Shown: positions 1-8,359, counted from the stretch's first letter. The stretch: DNA of 32,560 nucleotides from Streptococcus pseudopneumoniae ATCC BAA-960 = CCUG 49455 (GCF_002087075.1 NZ_MWSM01000040.1:1-32560), one strand, 5' to 3'. A program made the numbers and translations. Notes: a model not told the origin generated them from the sequence alone.

Positions 1-249
1 ATGTGCCGCAATTTCCCGTAAAAAAGCATCTGGATGAGCCTCTACAAAGGATTTCAATTCCTCTAAAGGAATCTTTCGGTTTTTGACGACTCGCTTTTTC
101 CTCTCTAAGTGTCCTTGTTCACGTAAGTTCTTTTCCCACGTGAAGAGAGTTCTGACGCCGACATCAAAAACCTTGGCTGCCTCGACATGGCTGTGCCCCT
201 CTTTGATGTAATCTAATGCTCGCTGTTTAAAATCTGTACTATATGCCAT
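1..249 (-). CDS. IS630-family transposase OrfA, 5' part (runs off window)
   Basis: The minus-strand frame opens at an ATG at 249 and stays open for 83 codons to the window edge, so only the N-terminal part is seen. It begins MAYSTDFKQRALDYIKEGHS and continues as a helix-turn-helix domain (HVEAAKVFDVGVRTLFTWE) followed by a basic stretch. This is the typical DNA-binding half of IS630-Spn1-type transposases, which in pneumococci are split into OrfA and OrfB. A TATAAT-like box lies just upstream. The catalytic half must lie outside the window. The element end appears to be at about 290, where the cysteine-desulfurase-like gene is cut. Family assignment is from recognition; completeness of the element cannot be judged. 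Confidence 0.85.
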   Translation of the reverse strand, partial: MAYSTDFKQRALDYIKEGHSHVEAAKVFDVGVRTLFTWEKNLREQGHLERKKRVVKNRKIPLEELKSFVEAHPDAFLREIAAH

Positions 250-290
250 AGCTTTATTATAACATGCTTGTTTGAAACTAAGCAACTATA
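1..290 (-). mobile_element. IS630-Spn1-like insertion sequence, one end
   Basis: The element covers the OrfA start and extends to a terminal sequence at about 272-290 that resembles the ends of RUP elements (reading TATAGTTGCTTAGTTTCAA on the minus strand). RUPs are known to derive from IS630-Spn1. The reading frame of the neighbouring desulfurase-like gene stops right at this border, so the IS marks the truncation point. The other end lies outside the window. Confidence 0.7.
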
Positions 291-639
291 ACATTTTCCA
301 AGGTAAATAATTAGAATGGTGTTCTAATACAGACACGCCTAATTTACCTTTATTATATTTTATAGACCTACTAAGTAAGTTATAAGCCTCCGTAGCACTT
401 TTAGTGAAAAGCACATTGCAGTTACTGGCACTTAGAAAATTTTTAATTTTTTTCTTAACAGCCTCATATTCATTAGAAAAAATTAAATCATTTTTTGAAT
501 TATGTCTCTTAATGTTTATTGGAATTCCTGAATAAACTTCTGTTAATTTATTAACAACAGCTTTTGGCTTGGGAACTGTAGCTGCATTATCAAAATAAAT
601 AATATCTGATGTTTGAAAAGAAAATAAATTCCTCAACAT
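286..639 (-). pseudogene. Class V aminotransferase / cysteine-desulfurase-like protein, truncated by IS
   Basis: About 117 residues remain of a family usually near 400. The N-terminus holds the fold-type I PLP enzyme signature IIYFDNAATVPKP (about residues 13-25), and FTKSATEAYNLL and SVLEHHSNYLPW match the TRNTTEAIN and EHHSN(I/L)PW segments of SufS/NifS-type enzymes. Everything after EHHSNYLPW is missing, including the PLP-binding lysine and the catalytic cysteine loop, because the frame runs into the IS630 end at about 290. The piece therefore cannot be an active desulfurase. The ribosome-binding site is poor. It is not the usual suf-operon gene by context. The intact form may have belonged to a small accessory biosynthetic or thio-modification cluster; that is inference. 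Confidence 0.8.
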
Positions 640-659
640 ATTTCACCACTTTGAAAATC

Positions 660-1266
660 TACTACCATTAAAAATTTCTACTTCCTAAGATTTAAAATTC
701 GATTTATGTAATACATTGTATTGGCACATCTTTTGGGAAATACAACTGAACCATTTAATACTACTACAGAAACTTCATCACTACTATGGCTTCTGCTGAC
801 TTCTCATGATTCCTTGTTACTATGCTTTAGGCGCTCATGAAACCTCACGGAATCAGTCCCAGATCTTTCTTCCTTTATAACAGAGGACGTTAAAAGGTTA
901 CAGTGAAAATAGGAAATCGGACGCAGAGTCTTTGGACTCTAGGAAGATTTATCTTTTTCACACAAACCTTAGTCCGAATTCAATTACTTTCATGACTTAC
1001 AGATATAAGTTACGACTACCTATATAAACTTTAGAGTTCTTGGCTATCTCATCTGCTAGATAGGCTTTCCTAGCACCTCTCTGTTCCTAGAACCAGGATT
1101 TCGCTATTCTTTCCTCTAACGTTTTTTACTCTAACGTCAGGGTCTATCTCCAGACCGTCTTCGTCCGCTACCTCACGATAGTCAGGATTGAGGGGCGCTG
1201 TTGGGTTCATCGGTAGCTAGTGCCCACAGAGGACTTGTTCCTCAGATGTAGGCCATGACCCGTCGT
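660..1266 (-). mobile_element. Probable group II intron remnant (5' ribozyme part, no maturase)
   Basis: This 600-base stretch has no credible gene but is rich in short hairpins on the minus strand. GGTCTGGAGATAGACC (1139-1154) is a perfect stem, two copies of an ACGTTAGAG motif follow at about 1111-1137, then a conserved-looking AGGAACAGAGAGGTGCTAG block. The pattern agrees with my memory of 5' domains of bacterial group II introns. It starts just after the nox terminator with GTACG, close to the usual intron start GUGYG. Class C introns insert after terminator hairpins, which fits. No reverse transcriptase is present; from about 750 downward the sequence changes character and a short open frame ending FPKRCANTMYYINRILNLRK suggests the tail of another lost gene. 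The call rests on memory of the motifs. Confidence 0.45.
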
Positions 1267-1270
1267 ACCT

Positions 1271-1307
1271 AAAAAACTATCCGACCTTGACTTAAGACCA
1301 GATAGTT
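1271..1307 (-). terminator. Intrinsic terminator of nox
   Basis: On the minus strand, just after the nox stop, AACTATC pairs with GATAGTT across a 20-base interior and is followed by a run of T (GGATAGTTTTTTA). It is a standard rho-independent terminator and the last nox-associated sequence before the intron-like remnant. Confidence 0.75.
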
Positions 1308-1315
1308 CATCATTT

Positions 1316-2695
1316 TTATTTTTCAGCTGTAAGGGCAGCCATTGTGATGTAGTTGTATGGTTTGTTGAAGTGTGGCAAGAAGAAGAGGTCTGTCAATGCC
1401 AATTTATCAATTGTTACATGCTCTTGGATAGCAAGTGAGAACATGTGAATTCCCATGCTGATTGAAATATCGTGTGAAACCATTTGGGCACCAAGAATTT
1501 CACGGCTATCTTTGTCAAAGACAATCTTAATCGCTACTTCATGGTTATCGTGTTTCATGAATTCTGGTTTTTGAAGATCGTTAAATCCTGTCTCAGTCGC
1601 ATTGTAACCTGCAGCTTTTGCTTTTTCAAGAGTCAAACCAGTTGAAACCATGTGAAGACCATAGATTGAGATACCGTTTGAACCTTGAACACCGATTCCT
1701 TCCAATTCATGTCCACAAGCATTGTAGGCACCAACGATACCAGTACGAACTGCGTTTGAAGCAAGGGCGATGTAGCTTGTGTCTTTACGAGCATTATCAT
1801 AGACAGTCGCACAGTCACCAACTGCAAATACACCTGGAATTGAAGTTTCTTGTTTCTTATCTACAAGGAAAGCACCATTTCGGAAGAGTTCAATCTTACC
1901 GTCAGCAAGAGCTGTGTTAGGACGGAAACCAACCGCAAGAACAACCATATCCACATCAAAAGTTTCTTTATCGGTAATCAAGCGTTCAACTTTACCGTCA
2001 CCTTCGATTGCTTTAACAGTTTGACCAAGAGCCAAGCGGATGTTGTGGTCTTCCAAGTTCTTCGCCATCATTTGTGTAAAGTCTTTGTCATAGTAACCGT
2101 TCAAGACAGTATCAACGATATCGACAAGGACAACTTCTTTTCCAAGACGCTCAAAGGCTTCAGCAAGTTCAACACCAATGTAACCACCACCAACAACGGC
2201 GATACGGTCAAGGTGTTGGCTCTTGTCAGCAAGTTTATTGATCACTTCTTCAGCGTTTTGGTACAATTTCACGAATTGTACGTTTTCAAGAGTTGCTTTA
2301 AATTCGCGGTTTCCTTTAAGAATTTCAACACCTTCTATTGGTGGCAAGATTGGTGTAGAACCTGTAGCGAAAATCAATTTCTCGTATGATTCTTTGTGCT
2401 CTTTTCCTTCAACTTCGGCTGTGACTACTTTGTTATCATAGTCGATTGAAAGAACAGGTGAGTTCATGTAAACCTTAGCACCTTTAGCTTCCAATTTTTC
2501 TTTATCAGAATAGAACAAGCCTTCAGCACCGTCAATTTGATTACCAATCCAAAGAGCCATTCCACATCCTAGGAAAGAGATGCTAGAGTTTTGGTCAAAT
2601 ACAACAATTTCGTTCTCATTTCCAAAATTATCCAACATAGTATTAATACATGCTGTACCAGCATGGTTAGCACCGACTACAACAATTTTACTCAT
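1316..2695 (-). CDS. nox: NADH oxidase, H2O-forming
   Basis: This 459-residue flavoprotein oxidises NADH with O2, reducing oxygen by four electrons to water, and is the main aerobic NAD+-regenerating enzyme of lactic streptococci. The FAD-binding motif is [10 protein letters not shown] (about residues 8-17), the single redox-active cysteine sits in FLGCGMALW (about Cys44), and the second nucleotide motif [15 protein letters not shown] (about 167-181) binds [15 protein letters not shown] (about 291) is the second FAD contact. The C-terminal dimerisation domain is complete. Length is normal for streptococcal Nox. ATG at 2695 has AGGAA at a suitable distance and an extended -10 promoter upstream. 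It is transcribed alone: terminator at one side, divergent apbE remnant at the other. Confidence 0.96.
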   Translation of the reverse strand: MSKIVVVGANHAGTACINTMLDNFGNENEIVVFDQNSSISFLGCGMALWIGNQIDGAEGLFYSDKEKLEAKGAKVYMNSPVLSIDYDNKVVTAEVEGKEHKESYEKLIFATGSTPILPPIEGVEILKGNREFKATLENVQFVKLYQNAEEVINKLADKSQHLDRIAVVGGGYIGVELAEAFERLGKEVVLVDIVDTVLNGYYDKDFTQMMAKNLEDHNIRLALGQTVKAIEGDGKVERLITDKETFDVDMVVLAVGFRPNTALADGKIELFRNGAFLVDKKQETSIPGVFAVGDCATVYDNARKDTSYIALASNAVRTGIVGAYNACGHELEGIGVQGSNGISIYGLHMVSTGLTLEKAKAAGYNATETGFNDLQKPEFMKHDNHEVAIKIVFDKDSREILGAQMVSHDISISMGIHMFSLAIQEHVTIDKLALTDLFFLPHFNKPYNYITMAALTAEK

Positions 2696-2732
2696 AAAAA
2701 ATTTCCTACTTTCATTCTAAATTTACCTTACT

Positions 2733-2741
2733 AGTATACCA
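2733..2741 (-). promoter_or_regulatory. Promoter of nox (extended -10)
   Basis: The minus strand reads TGGTATACT about 40 bases before the nox start, an extended -10 (TG-N-TATACT) with no good -35. The mRNA leader then carries AGGAA before the ATG. Confidence 0.6.
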
Positions 2742-2990
2742 TTTATTGTCAGCGTTTACCAGAGGTTTGCTATTACTTTATCATTTTTTATCAAAAACAA
2801 TTCTCCATTTATCCTAATTTCAAGCCTAATGAATTTTTTTAAGCATATTTCTTGACTTTTTCCAAATTTAATTTATGAAAATTCTAGCTTTATGGTATTA
2901 TAATAACATGAAAATAAAATACAAGGTCTTCCATTTATATAATTATTTGATATTGCAACTTATTTTCTACAAAAGAAAAAAGTTGCTAGC

Positions 2991-3708
2991 TTGCCTCTTC
3001 GTTCACATTCTGAACTCCTAACGGGAACCACTATCACTATTTCATTAGTTAATGAGTGAGCAGATATCTTACTCTAAAAATCCTTTGATTTGCTCAAAAA
3101 GCTTGAATACCATTTCAATGCCAATAGTCAAGAATCTGAGTTGATGGAAATCAATTATCAAGCAGGAATAGCCCCCGTCACTGTTCATCCAGACCTGTTT
3201 GAACTGATTTCACTTGGTTTAGAGCATAGCCTAGCACTCTATAGCCAGCTCAACACCAGTATTGATCCCCTAATTCAAACCTGGCGCATTGGTTTTTCAG
3301 ATGCCAAAGCTGCACAACCTCAAGAAATTGAAGCGGTGCTGTCTCTAATCAATCCTCATGATATCGAGTTAGATTCTTCTACTTCCATTGTATTCTTAAA
3401 GCAGAAAGGAATGAAAATCGATTTAGGTTGTTTAGTCAAGGGTTATAGTGCAGATAAAGGGTGCCCAATTTCTTAGAAAAGAGGGTATGACTTCTGCCTT
3501 GATCAATCTGGGAGGGAGTATCCTGACCATTGGAAAAAATCAGGCAAGAGGGGATAACCCTTGGCAAATCGAGATTCAAGATTCAGCCAATCCGAGGGGA
3601 AATCACTTAATGACCATTCCCGTTGTCAATCAATCTGTCGTGACTTCAGGCATTTATGAACGTCACCTGACAGTCGATGGACAAGATTACCATCACATTT
3701 TTGACAAT
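2991..3708 (+). pseudogene. apbE: FAD:protein FMN transferase (ApbE family), broken and truncated
   Basis: ApbE proteins attach FMN to threonines of partner proteins and are about 310 residues long. Similarity starts at LPLRSHSELLTGTTITISL (from 2991), continues through LKKLEYHFNANSQESELMEIN and the typical KIDLGCLVKGYSADK, then INLGGSILTIG and VVTSGIYERHLTVDGQDYHHIFD. Four lesions are visible: in-frame TGA at 3057, in-frame TAA at 3075, a +1 frameshift at the GGG run 3459-3461 (reading two G restores DKGAQFLRKEG), and loss of the 3' end where IS1381 begins at about 3709. A TTG at 3090 or ATG at 3448 could open short frames but neither gives a full enzyme. The divergent position beside nox suggests a flavin-related locus. 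Confidence 0.9.
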
Positions 3709-3723
3709 AGACTTCCTGCAAAA

Positions 3724-4617
3724 CTAGAATCCTAGTTCATGATTGATAATACCAACAATCAAATTCATTCGTAATCCGAAGCGTTTACGATGATTTCGAT
3801 AGGTTGTTGAAAATATTTTAAACGTTTTCATAGTGAAATGAAATAAGAACAGGACAAATCAATCAAGACAGTCAAATCGATTTCTAACAATGTTTTAGAA
3901 GTAGAGGTGTACTATTCTAGTTTCAATCTACTATACTTTGTCAAAAATACTCTCAACCTTGATTCTCTCCTTAGATAGCGCATGGTTACAGGCTTTCTCT
4001 TCAGCTGTTAGCGGCTTGAGTTTGCTGGATTTACGTGGAGTTTGTGCTTGAGGATCTATCTTCATGATTCCTTGATAACCACTGTCAGCCAAGATTTTAC
4101 CAGCTTGTCCGATATTTCTGCGACTCATTTTGAACAACTTCATATCATGACAATAGTTCACAGTGATCTCCAAAGAAACAATTCTCCCTTGACTTGTGAC
4201 AATCGCTTGAGCCTTCATAGCGTGGCATTTCTTTTTACCAGAATCATTCGCTAATTGTTTTTTTAGGGCGATTGATTTTTACTTCCGTCGCATCAATCAT
4301 TACCGTGTCCTCAGAACTGAGAGGAGGTCTTGAAATCGTAAAACCACTTTGAACAAGAGTTACTTCAACCCATTGACTCCGATGGGTTAAGTTGCTTTCG
4401 TGGATACCAAAATCAGCCGCAATTTGTTCATAAGTTCGATATTCTCGCACATATTGAAGTCGCCATAAGAAGGTATTCTAGGCTTAATTTAGGTTTTTAT
4501 CCATCTTTTGCGTGTTTAATTTTTAATACAGCTAACATCTCTTCAAAAGTCGTGCGCTGAACACCAACAAGACGATTAAATTGTGCATCAGTTAGTTGTT
4601 TACTTGCTTCATAATTC
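3724..4617 (-). pseudogene. IS1381 transposase, inactivated
   Basis: The fragments add up to an IS5-family transposase. MNYEASKQLTDAQFNRLVGV opens at 4617. Then come REYRTYEQIAADFGIHESN (helix-turn-helix) and SSEDTVMIDATEVKINRP with the first catalytic aspartate. Next is the part opening MKAQAIVTSQGRIVS at 4218, including ADSGYQGI with the second aspartate, and finally KTFKIFSTTYRNHRKRFG to the stop at 3724. Damage includes an in-frame stop (KHAKDG then TAA), a small deletion before it, a 2-base loss in the MAT(LQ)YVRE segment near 4465, a run of seven A near 4260 that shifts frame, and a 107-bp RUP splitting the last 35 residues. The transposase cannot be made as one protein. Confidence 0.88.
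3829..3935 (-). repeat. RUP element inserted in IS1381
   Basis: This 107-bp unit reads TATAGTAGATTGAAACTAG on the minus strand and ends in the matching TTCATTTCACTAT. It contains the typical AACATTGTTAGAAATCGATT core. It interrupts the transposase coding sequence, so it arrived after IS1381. Confidence 0.88.
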
Positions 4618-4676
4618 ATAGAACTATTATACCATATTTTGTTTCGCAGGAAGTCTAATAATAATATTTATCTTTC

Positions 4677-6911
4677 CTATCGAACGCTTTCAATCTTCCA
4701 ACTATTCCAACCTTTAAACCGTATAGCTCCATGCTGGTCAGTTCGGTAAACTTTGCTATTGATACCTTCCAGTCGTGTCAAAGTTTCCTGATGGGGGAGT
4801 TTCGTTCGATTGTTCTTTCCAACTGAGATGAGAGTCATCTCTGGTTTGAGCTGTTCTAAAAAGTCTGAACTTAATGATTTTTTAGAGCCATGTTGGCTAG
4901 CTTTCAAAACATCCACTTCTAGGTCAGGATAGTGCTTCAGCATGTCCTTCTCTCCTTTCTCCTCCAAATTTCCAGTGAAAAGAAAGTTTTTATCCAAGAG
5001 TTTTCCATACAAAACCAGGGTATCTTCATGATCTCCAATTTTCCTTGGAGATAGGACTTCTAACTGACTTCCAAAAATTGGCAAGTTCTCTCCTGCTGTC
5101 ACACTGCGCACCTTGGTTTGAGTCGCCTGTAGTTCTGCCACAAATTCCTTCTGTTTCAGACTTCCTTTTGATACTAAAATCTCCCCTACATGAAAAGCCT
5201 TGGTCACCTCCAACAAATCTCCAACATGTTCCTTGTCCGTATTTGTCAAAATCAGCTGGTCAATCTTGGCTACTCCTCGACTTTTGAGATAGGGAATCAA
5301 GGTTCGCTGGGCATTGCTGGTCGTCGCCTTTTCTTGCCATTTTTCAATTTTCTTATCAGATTCTGCCTTGCCACCTACATCTATGAGAATGGTCTTCCCA
5401 GTTACATCCCTTAGGAAAATACTTTCTCCTTGCCCCACATCCAGCATGGTAATTTCATTTTCCAGTGGATGCTTGGTCAAGAAAAAGAGACCCACAATAA
5501 GTAAGCTGAAGCCAGCTACTCTTTTGATATTTTTCCTCAAATCATAGACCAAAGCCAAGGAAATTAACAATAAAATTAAAAACCATGCATTAGGTTGTCC
5601 AAAGACAAACGGCCTACTTGTCATCTGCGAGACCAAGCGAATCATTCCCTCCAACCATTCAAAGATAAAATTCAGTTGAATGACTGGATAGAGAAAGGAA
5701 AGGGCAAATAAGATAGACAAGAGCGGTAAGAAGACCAAATCAAATAGAAAGGAAAAGACAAAGGTCAAGAGGATGGACCAAGGTTGAAATTCCGCAAAAT
5801 AGAAGGATAGAATGGGCAATATGCCCAAGGAGATGACTAGACTTTCACTAGCAACAGCCTTGAGCCCCTCCCCTTCTTTGCTGGTCATGGTCAGGATAAA
5901 AGCATAAGCGCAGGACAAGACTCCTCCTGCTGTCAAGAAAAAGTTTGGCATGACAATAAAGAGGAGAAACACTGTCAAGGCAAAATTATCCAAGCCCTTA
6001 ACCCCATGTTGAGCCAGTAGCTTTTGCAAGAGACTGCGAATAACCGATGCTGAAAATCCAGTTAGTCCCGCATAGATAAGGGAAAAGGGATAAGTCAGCC
6101 ATTTCAACTTTTCTTGGGTCAAGCCCAATCGCAAGAGAAGTTTCTTAAATCCGTTCATGAAAAAACCTACCTGCATGCCAGATAGGGCAAAGAGGTGGAT
6201 AATTCCTAGACTGGAATAAAGCTCATTCATCTCCTCAAAGTCGGTGTCCAGATGTCCCAGCAAGAGTCCTGTCATGTAATTGCGCATAGGGTCTGGAAAG
6301 TGCGTCTTAATCCAAACCACAGCCTTTCGACGTAAACTGGACAAGTTTTCTCCTATATCCCAACTGCCAATCTTTTGAAGTGACTGGATTGTTTTGATAT
6401 TGAGAGTCTGGTAAATTCCCTGAGTCTTCAGATAGGCTTGGTAATTAAAGCCACCAAAATTTCTCTGCCCTTCTGGCTCCGAAAGCTTCCCTTCTAGTCC
6501 TATCTCATGCAGGTCGGTTAAAGCTTGAAAGGCTTCTTTCTCCTCCTCGGACTGGAGTTTATAATAGACTTGAAAAATGCGTCCATCAGCCTTGCCGCGA
6601 AAGGACAGACTATCACCATTGACCTTAACAGTGTCAGGCAGAATCCGTACCCTTTCAACAGAATCCGCCAGATTTTGACTCGCTTGGCTCTGTTGCCAAT
6701 TTTGAAACAGAAACCAGAAGCCAAAGACTCCACAAATCACTAAAACTTTGCCTGTTGATTTCCATGGAAATTGGAAAAAGAGACAGACTAGCAGAAAAAC
6801 AAAGCCCAACAAAGCAAGATAGGATGCTGAGAAAATAGCGTAATAAAACCAAAGTAACAAAAAACTCAGGTAAATTAGGGGAATGGGGATGTTCTTAATC
6901 CACTGTAACAT
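4677..6911 (-). CDS. comEC: Competence membrane channel protein ComEC/Rec2
   Basis: This 744-residue membrane protein forms the channel that carries single-stranded DNA across the cytoplasmic membrane during transformation. Two to three hydrophobic segments open the protein (about residues 10-70), followed by an OB-like soluble region, the Competence domain from about 210 to 480 with GLLLGH and LFALSGMQVGFF plus many membrane spans, and a metallo-beta-lactamase-like domain from about 490 (TMLDVGQGESIFL). In that domain the metal-binding motif reads TNTDKEHVGDL, so the first histidine of the usual HxDxDH is asparagine. The start overlaps the end of comEA by 17 bases, so the two are co-transcribed and controlled by the comEA cin-box. 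No terminator is visible before IS1381. Confidence 0.96.
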   Translation of the reverse strand: MLQWIKNIPIPLIYLSFLLLWFYYAIFSASYLALLGFVFLLVCLFFQFPWKSTGKVLVICGVFGFWFLFQNWQQSQASQNLADSVERVRILPDTVKVNGDSLSFRGKADGRIFQVYYKLQSEEEKEAFQALTDLHEIGLEGKLSEPEGQRNFGGFNYQAYLKTQGIYQTLNIKTIQSLQKIGSWDIGENLSSLRRKAVVWIKTHFPDPMRNYMTGLLLGHLDTDFEEMNELYSSLGIIHLFALSGMQVGFFMNGFKKLLLRLGLTQEKLKWLTYPFSLIYAGLTGFSASVIRSLLQKLLAQHGVKGLDNFALTVFLLFIVMPNFFLTAGGVLSCAYAFILTMTSKEGEGLKAVASESLVISLGILPILSFYFAEFQPWSILLTFVFSFLFDLVFLPLLSILFALSFLYPVIQLNFIFEWLEGMIRLVSQMTSRPFVFGQPNAWFLILLLISLALVYDLRKNIKRVAGFSLLIVGLFFLTKHPLENEITMLDVGQGESIFLRDVTGKTILIDVGGKAESDKKIEKWQEKATTSNAQRTLIPYLKSRGVAKIDQLILTNTDKEHVGDLLEVTKAFHVGEILVSKGSLKQKEFVAELQATQTKVRSVTAGENLPIFGSQLEVLSPRKIGDHEDTLVLYGKLLDKNFLFTGNLEEKGEKDMLKHYPDLEVDVLKASQHGSKKSLSSDFLEQLKPEMTLISVGKNNRTKLPHQETLTRLEGINSKVYRTDQHGAIRFKGWNSWKIESVR

Positions 6912-7545
6912 AGTCTTTTAGCTTTTCTATGGTCTTAGCACCAATGCCAGAGACCTTCTTGAGTTCATCAATCGACTTGAATTTCCCATTTGCCTCACGA
7001 TGGTCTATAATGTCCTGAGCTCGTTTTCCTCCCAGTCCCTTAACCTGTTTAAGCTCTTCCAGACTGGCCTTGTTGAGATTGACCTTCTTTTCCTTGCTTG
7101 TTGAAGAAGCTGTCCCCGAACCAGTCTGTTGACTAACTGCTTCTTCTCCCTTAGTAGGAACGTAAACCAGAGCCTCATCACTAACTTTCTGAGCTAGATT
7201 GAGCGACTTGCTGTCTGCTTGCTCTGTCAAGCCACCAGCCTTCTGAACAGCATCATTGACTCGACTACCTACAGGCAAGTCATAAATCCCTGGCGATTTG
7301 ACAGCACCTTTGACATCTACTGTGATTAGATCTTGTTCAAGGGGTTCTTCCTTCTCTTCCTTGTTCACTTCCTTTTCGGATACCAAATCCTTGGAAACAG
7401 CTGCAACTTCAGCCTGCAAATTCGTTTCCTTTACAGGTGTTTGTGGAGCTGGCTTTAGCAGGAAAAATCCGCCTACAAGCAAGCCCAGACCAGTACAGAT
7501 GACGATGATTTTATACTCTTTGATTTTCTCGATAATTGCTTCCAT
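6895..7545 (-). CDS. comEA: Competence DNA receptor ComEA
   Basis: This 216-residue membrane-anchored receptor binds double-stranded DNA outside the membrane and hands it to ComEC. One N-terminal membrane span lies at about residues 13-31 (IVICTGLGLLVGGFFLL). It is followed by a Glu/Lys-rich linker, an SLBB domain at about 74-115 (ITVDVKGAVKSPGIYDLPVG), and a Ser/Thr/Gln linker. The C-terminal pair of helix-hairpin-helix motifs at about 154-214 is the DNA-binding part (VNLNKASLEELKQVKGLGGK and ELKKVSGIGAKTIEKL). ATG at 7545 has GAGAGGAG before it and an exact cin-box 20 bases upstream, so expression is expected only in competent cells. Confidence 0.97.
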   Translation of the reverse strand: MEAIIEKIKEYKIIVICTGLGLLVGGFFLLKPAPQTPVKETNLQAEVAAVSKDLVSEKEVNKEEKEEPLEQDLITVDVKGAVKSPGIYDLPVGSRVNDAVQKAGGLTEQADSKSLNLAQKVSDEALVYVPTKGEEAVSQQTGSGTASSTSKEKKVNLNKASLEELKQVKGLGGKRAQDIIDHREANGKFKSIDELKKVSGIGAKTIEKLKDYVTVD

Positions 7546-7564
7546 ATTTTCTCCTCTCTTAGAT

Positions 7565-7572
7565 TATTCGTA
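7565..7572 (-). promoter_or_regulatory. Cin-box (ComX/SigX promoter) of comEA-comEC
   Basis: The minus strand reads TACGAATA, the exact recognition octamer for the alternative sigma factor ComX, preceded by a T-rich stretch and placed 20 bases before the comEA start. This makes comEA-comEC late competence genes. Confidence 0.92.
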
Positions 7573-7577
7573 AGAGG

Positions 7578-7611
7578 AAGAAAAAACAGTCGAAAAATTT
7601 CTTTTCAACTG
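7578..7611 (-). terminator. Intrinsic terminator of the acetyltransferase gene
   Basis: CAGTTGAAAA pairs with TTTTCGACTG (one G-U) on the minus strand, followed by TTTTTTC. It starts two bases after the GNAT stop. Its U-tract merges with the T-rich part of the comEA promoter, so it separates basal transcription from the competence gene. Confidence 0.75.
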
Positions 7612-7612
7612 C

Positions 7613-8182
7613 TTATTTATTTGCAAAATAGTCTTCCTTGGTCAAGACATAATGAACTCTTGTCACGATTCGGCCTTTTTCATGCTGGTCCATACAAGCA
7701 TAAGCTTCTTCGTGGGAAAAACGCATGCCTGATTTCTCCATGACCTTTCCTGACGCGGGATTAGCCTTATCGTGTAAAGCAACTAACTTATTCATTCCTA
7801 TCTTCTCAAAAGCTAGCTCAATTACGGCACGATTGGCTTCTGTCGTCAATCCTTGATTCCAATACTTTTTATTGATAATGTAGCCAATAGCTGCCTTCTT
7901 AAGAACAGGATCAATCTTGTGCAAGTCAATGGTTCCGATAAACTTGCCGTTATCTTTTAATTCAATCCCCCAGCGTCCCAAGGGATTAGCCAAGTAGAAC
8001 TGAGCAATATTATTCTTGGTTTCTTCTACATTTTGATTGGTTGAAAAAGTGTAACGTGTATTATCCTTGTCCGAGGCATAGTCAAACATTGCTTCCGCAT
8101 CATTCAAAGTTACAGGTCTAAGCAACAAACGCTCTGTCTCGACTATGGGATACTGAGCTAGTTTTAAAAAGATTGATTCCAT
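7613..8182 (-). CDS. GNAT-family N-acetyltransferase (RimJ/RimL type)
   Basis: The 189-residue protein belongs to the Acetyltransf_3 group, which transfers acetyl from acetyl-CoA to protein N-termini or small amines. TERLLLRPVTLNDAEAMFDY (about 16-35) is the classical start, GRWGIELKDNGKFIGTIDL gives the central strands, and AIGYIINKKYWNQGLTTEA (about 108-126) is the acetyl-CoA binding region. The NxxSGKVMEKSGMRF segment (about 143-157) matches the late helix. The substrate cannot be told. ATG at 8182 has only a weak purine stretch upstream. It stands alone, between a RUP and comEA. Confidence 0.85.
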   Translation of the reverse strand: MESIFLKLAQYPIVETERLLLRPVTLNDAEAMFDYASDKDNTRYTFSTNQNVEETKNNIAQFYLANPLGRWGIELKDNGKFIGTIDLHKIDPVLKKAAIGYIINKKYWNQGLTTEANRAVIELAFEKIGMNKLVALHDKANPASGKVMEKSGMRFSHEEAYACMDQHEKGRIVTRVHYVLTKEDYFANK

Positions 8183-8252
8183 ACGTTTCTTCCACTTGAA
8201 ACCTTTCTAATCTAATATAAGGATATTGAATAAAACATTTAAAAAGCAAACT

Positions 8253-8359
8253 TATAGTAGATTGAAATAAGATATAAACAAATCAATCAGGAAAGTCAAA
8301 TTAATTTCTAAAAATGTTTTAGCAGTCACAACGTACTATTCTAGCTTCAATCTACTATA
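8253..8359. repeat. RUP element
   Basis: A complete 107-bp RUP bounded by TATAGTAGATTGAAATAAG at 8253 and the inverted TTCAATCTACTATA ending at 8359. It lies between phoH and the acetyltransferase gene and interrupts nothing. Confidence 0.9.

Larger units (their letters stand above)
3710..4656 (-). mobile_element. Degenerate IS1381 (IS5 family) carrying a RUP
   Basis: The ends form inverted repeats: AGACTTCCTGCAAAAC at 3710-3725 and GTTTCGCAGGAAGTCT at 4641-4656, with one mismatch. AAT flanks both ends (3707-3709 and 4657-4659), which could be a 3-bp target duplication but may be chance in an AT-rich site. The element sits inside apbE on its left and next to the comEC 3' end on its right; no apbE remainder is found on the right. 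Confidence 0.88.

Noticed and set aside
1618..2441. Plus-strand open frames opposite nox
   Set aside because: Antisense shadows of a clear NADH oxidase gene.
2908..3021. Small ORF of 37 codons starting MKIKYKVFHL
   Set aside because: No ribosome-binding site, AT-rich composition, and it overlaps the apbE remnant in another frame.
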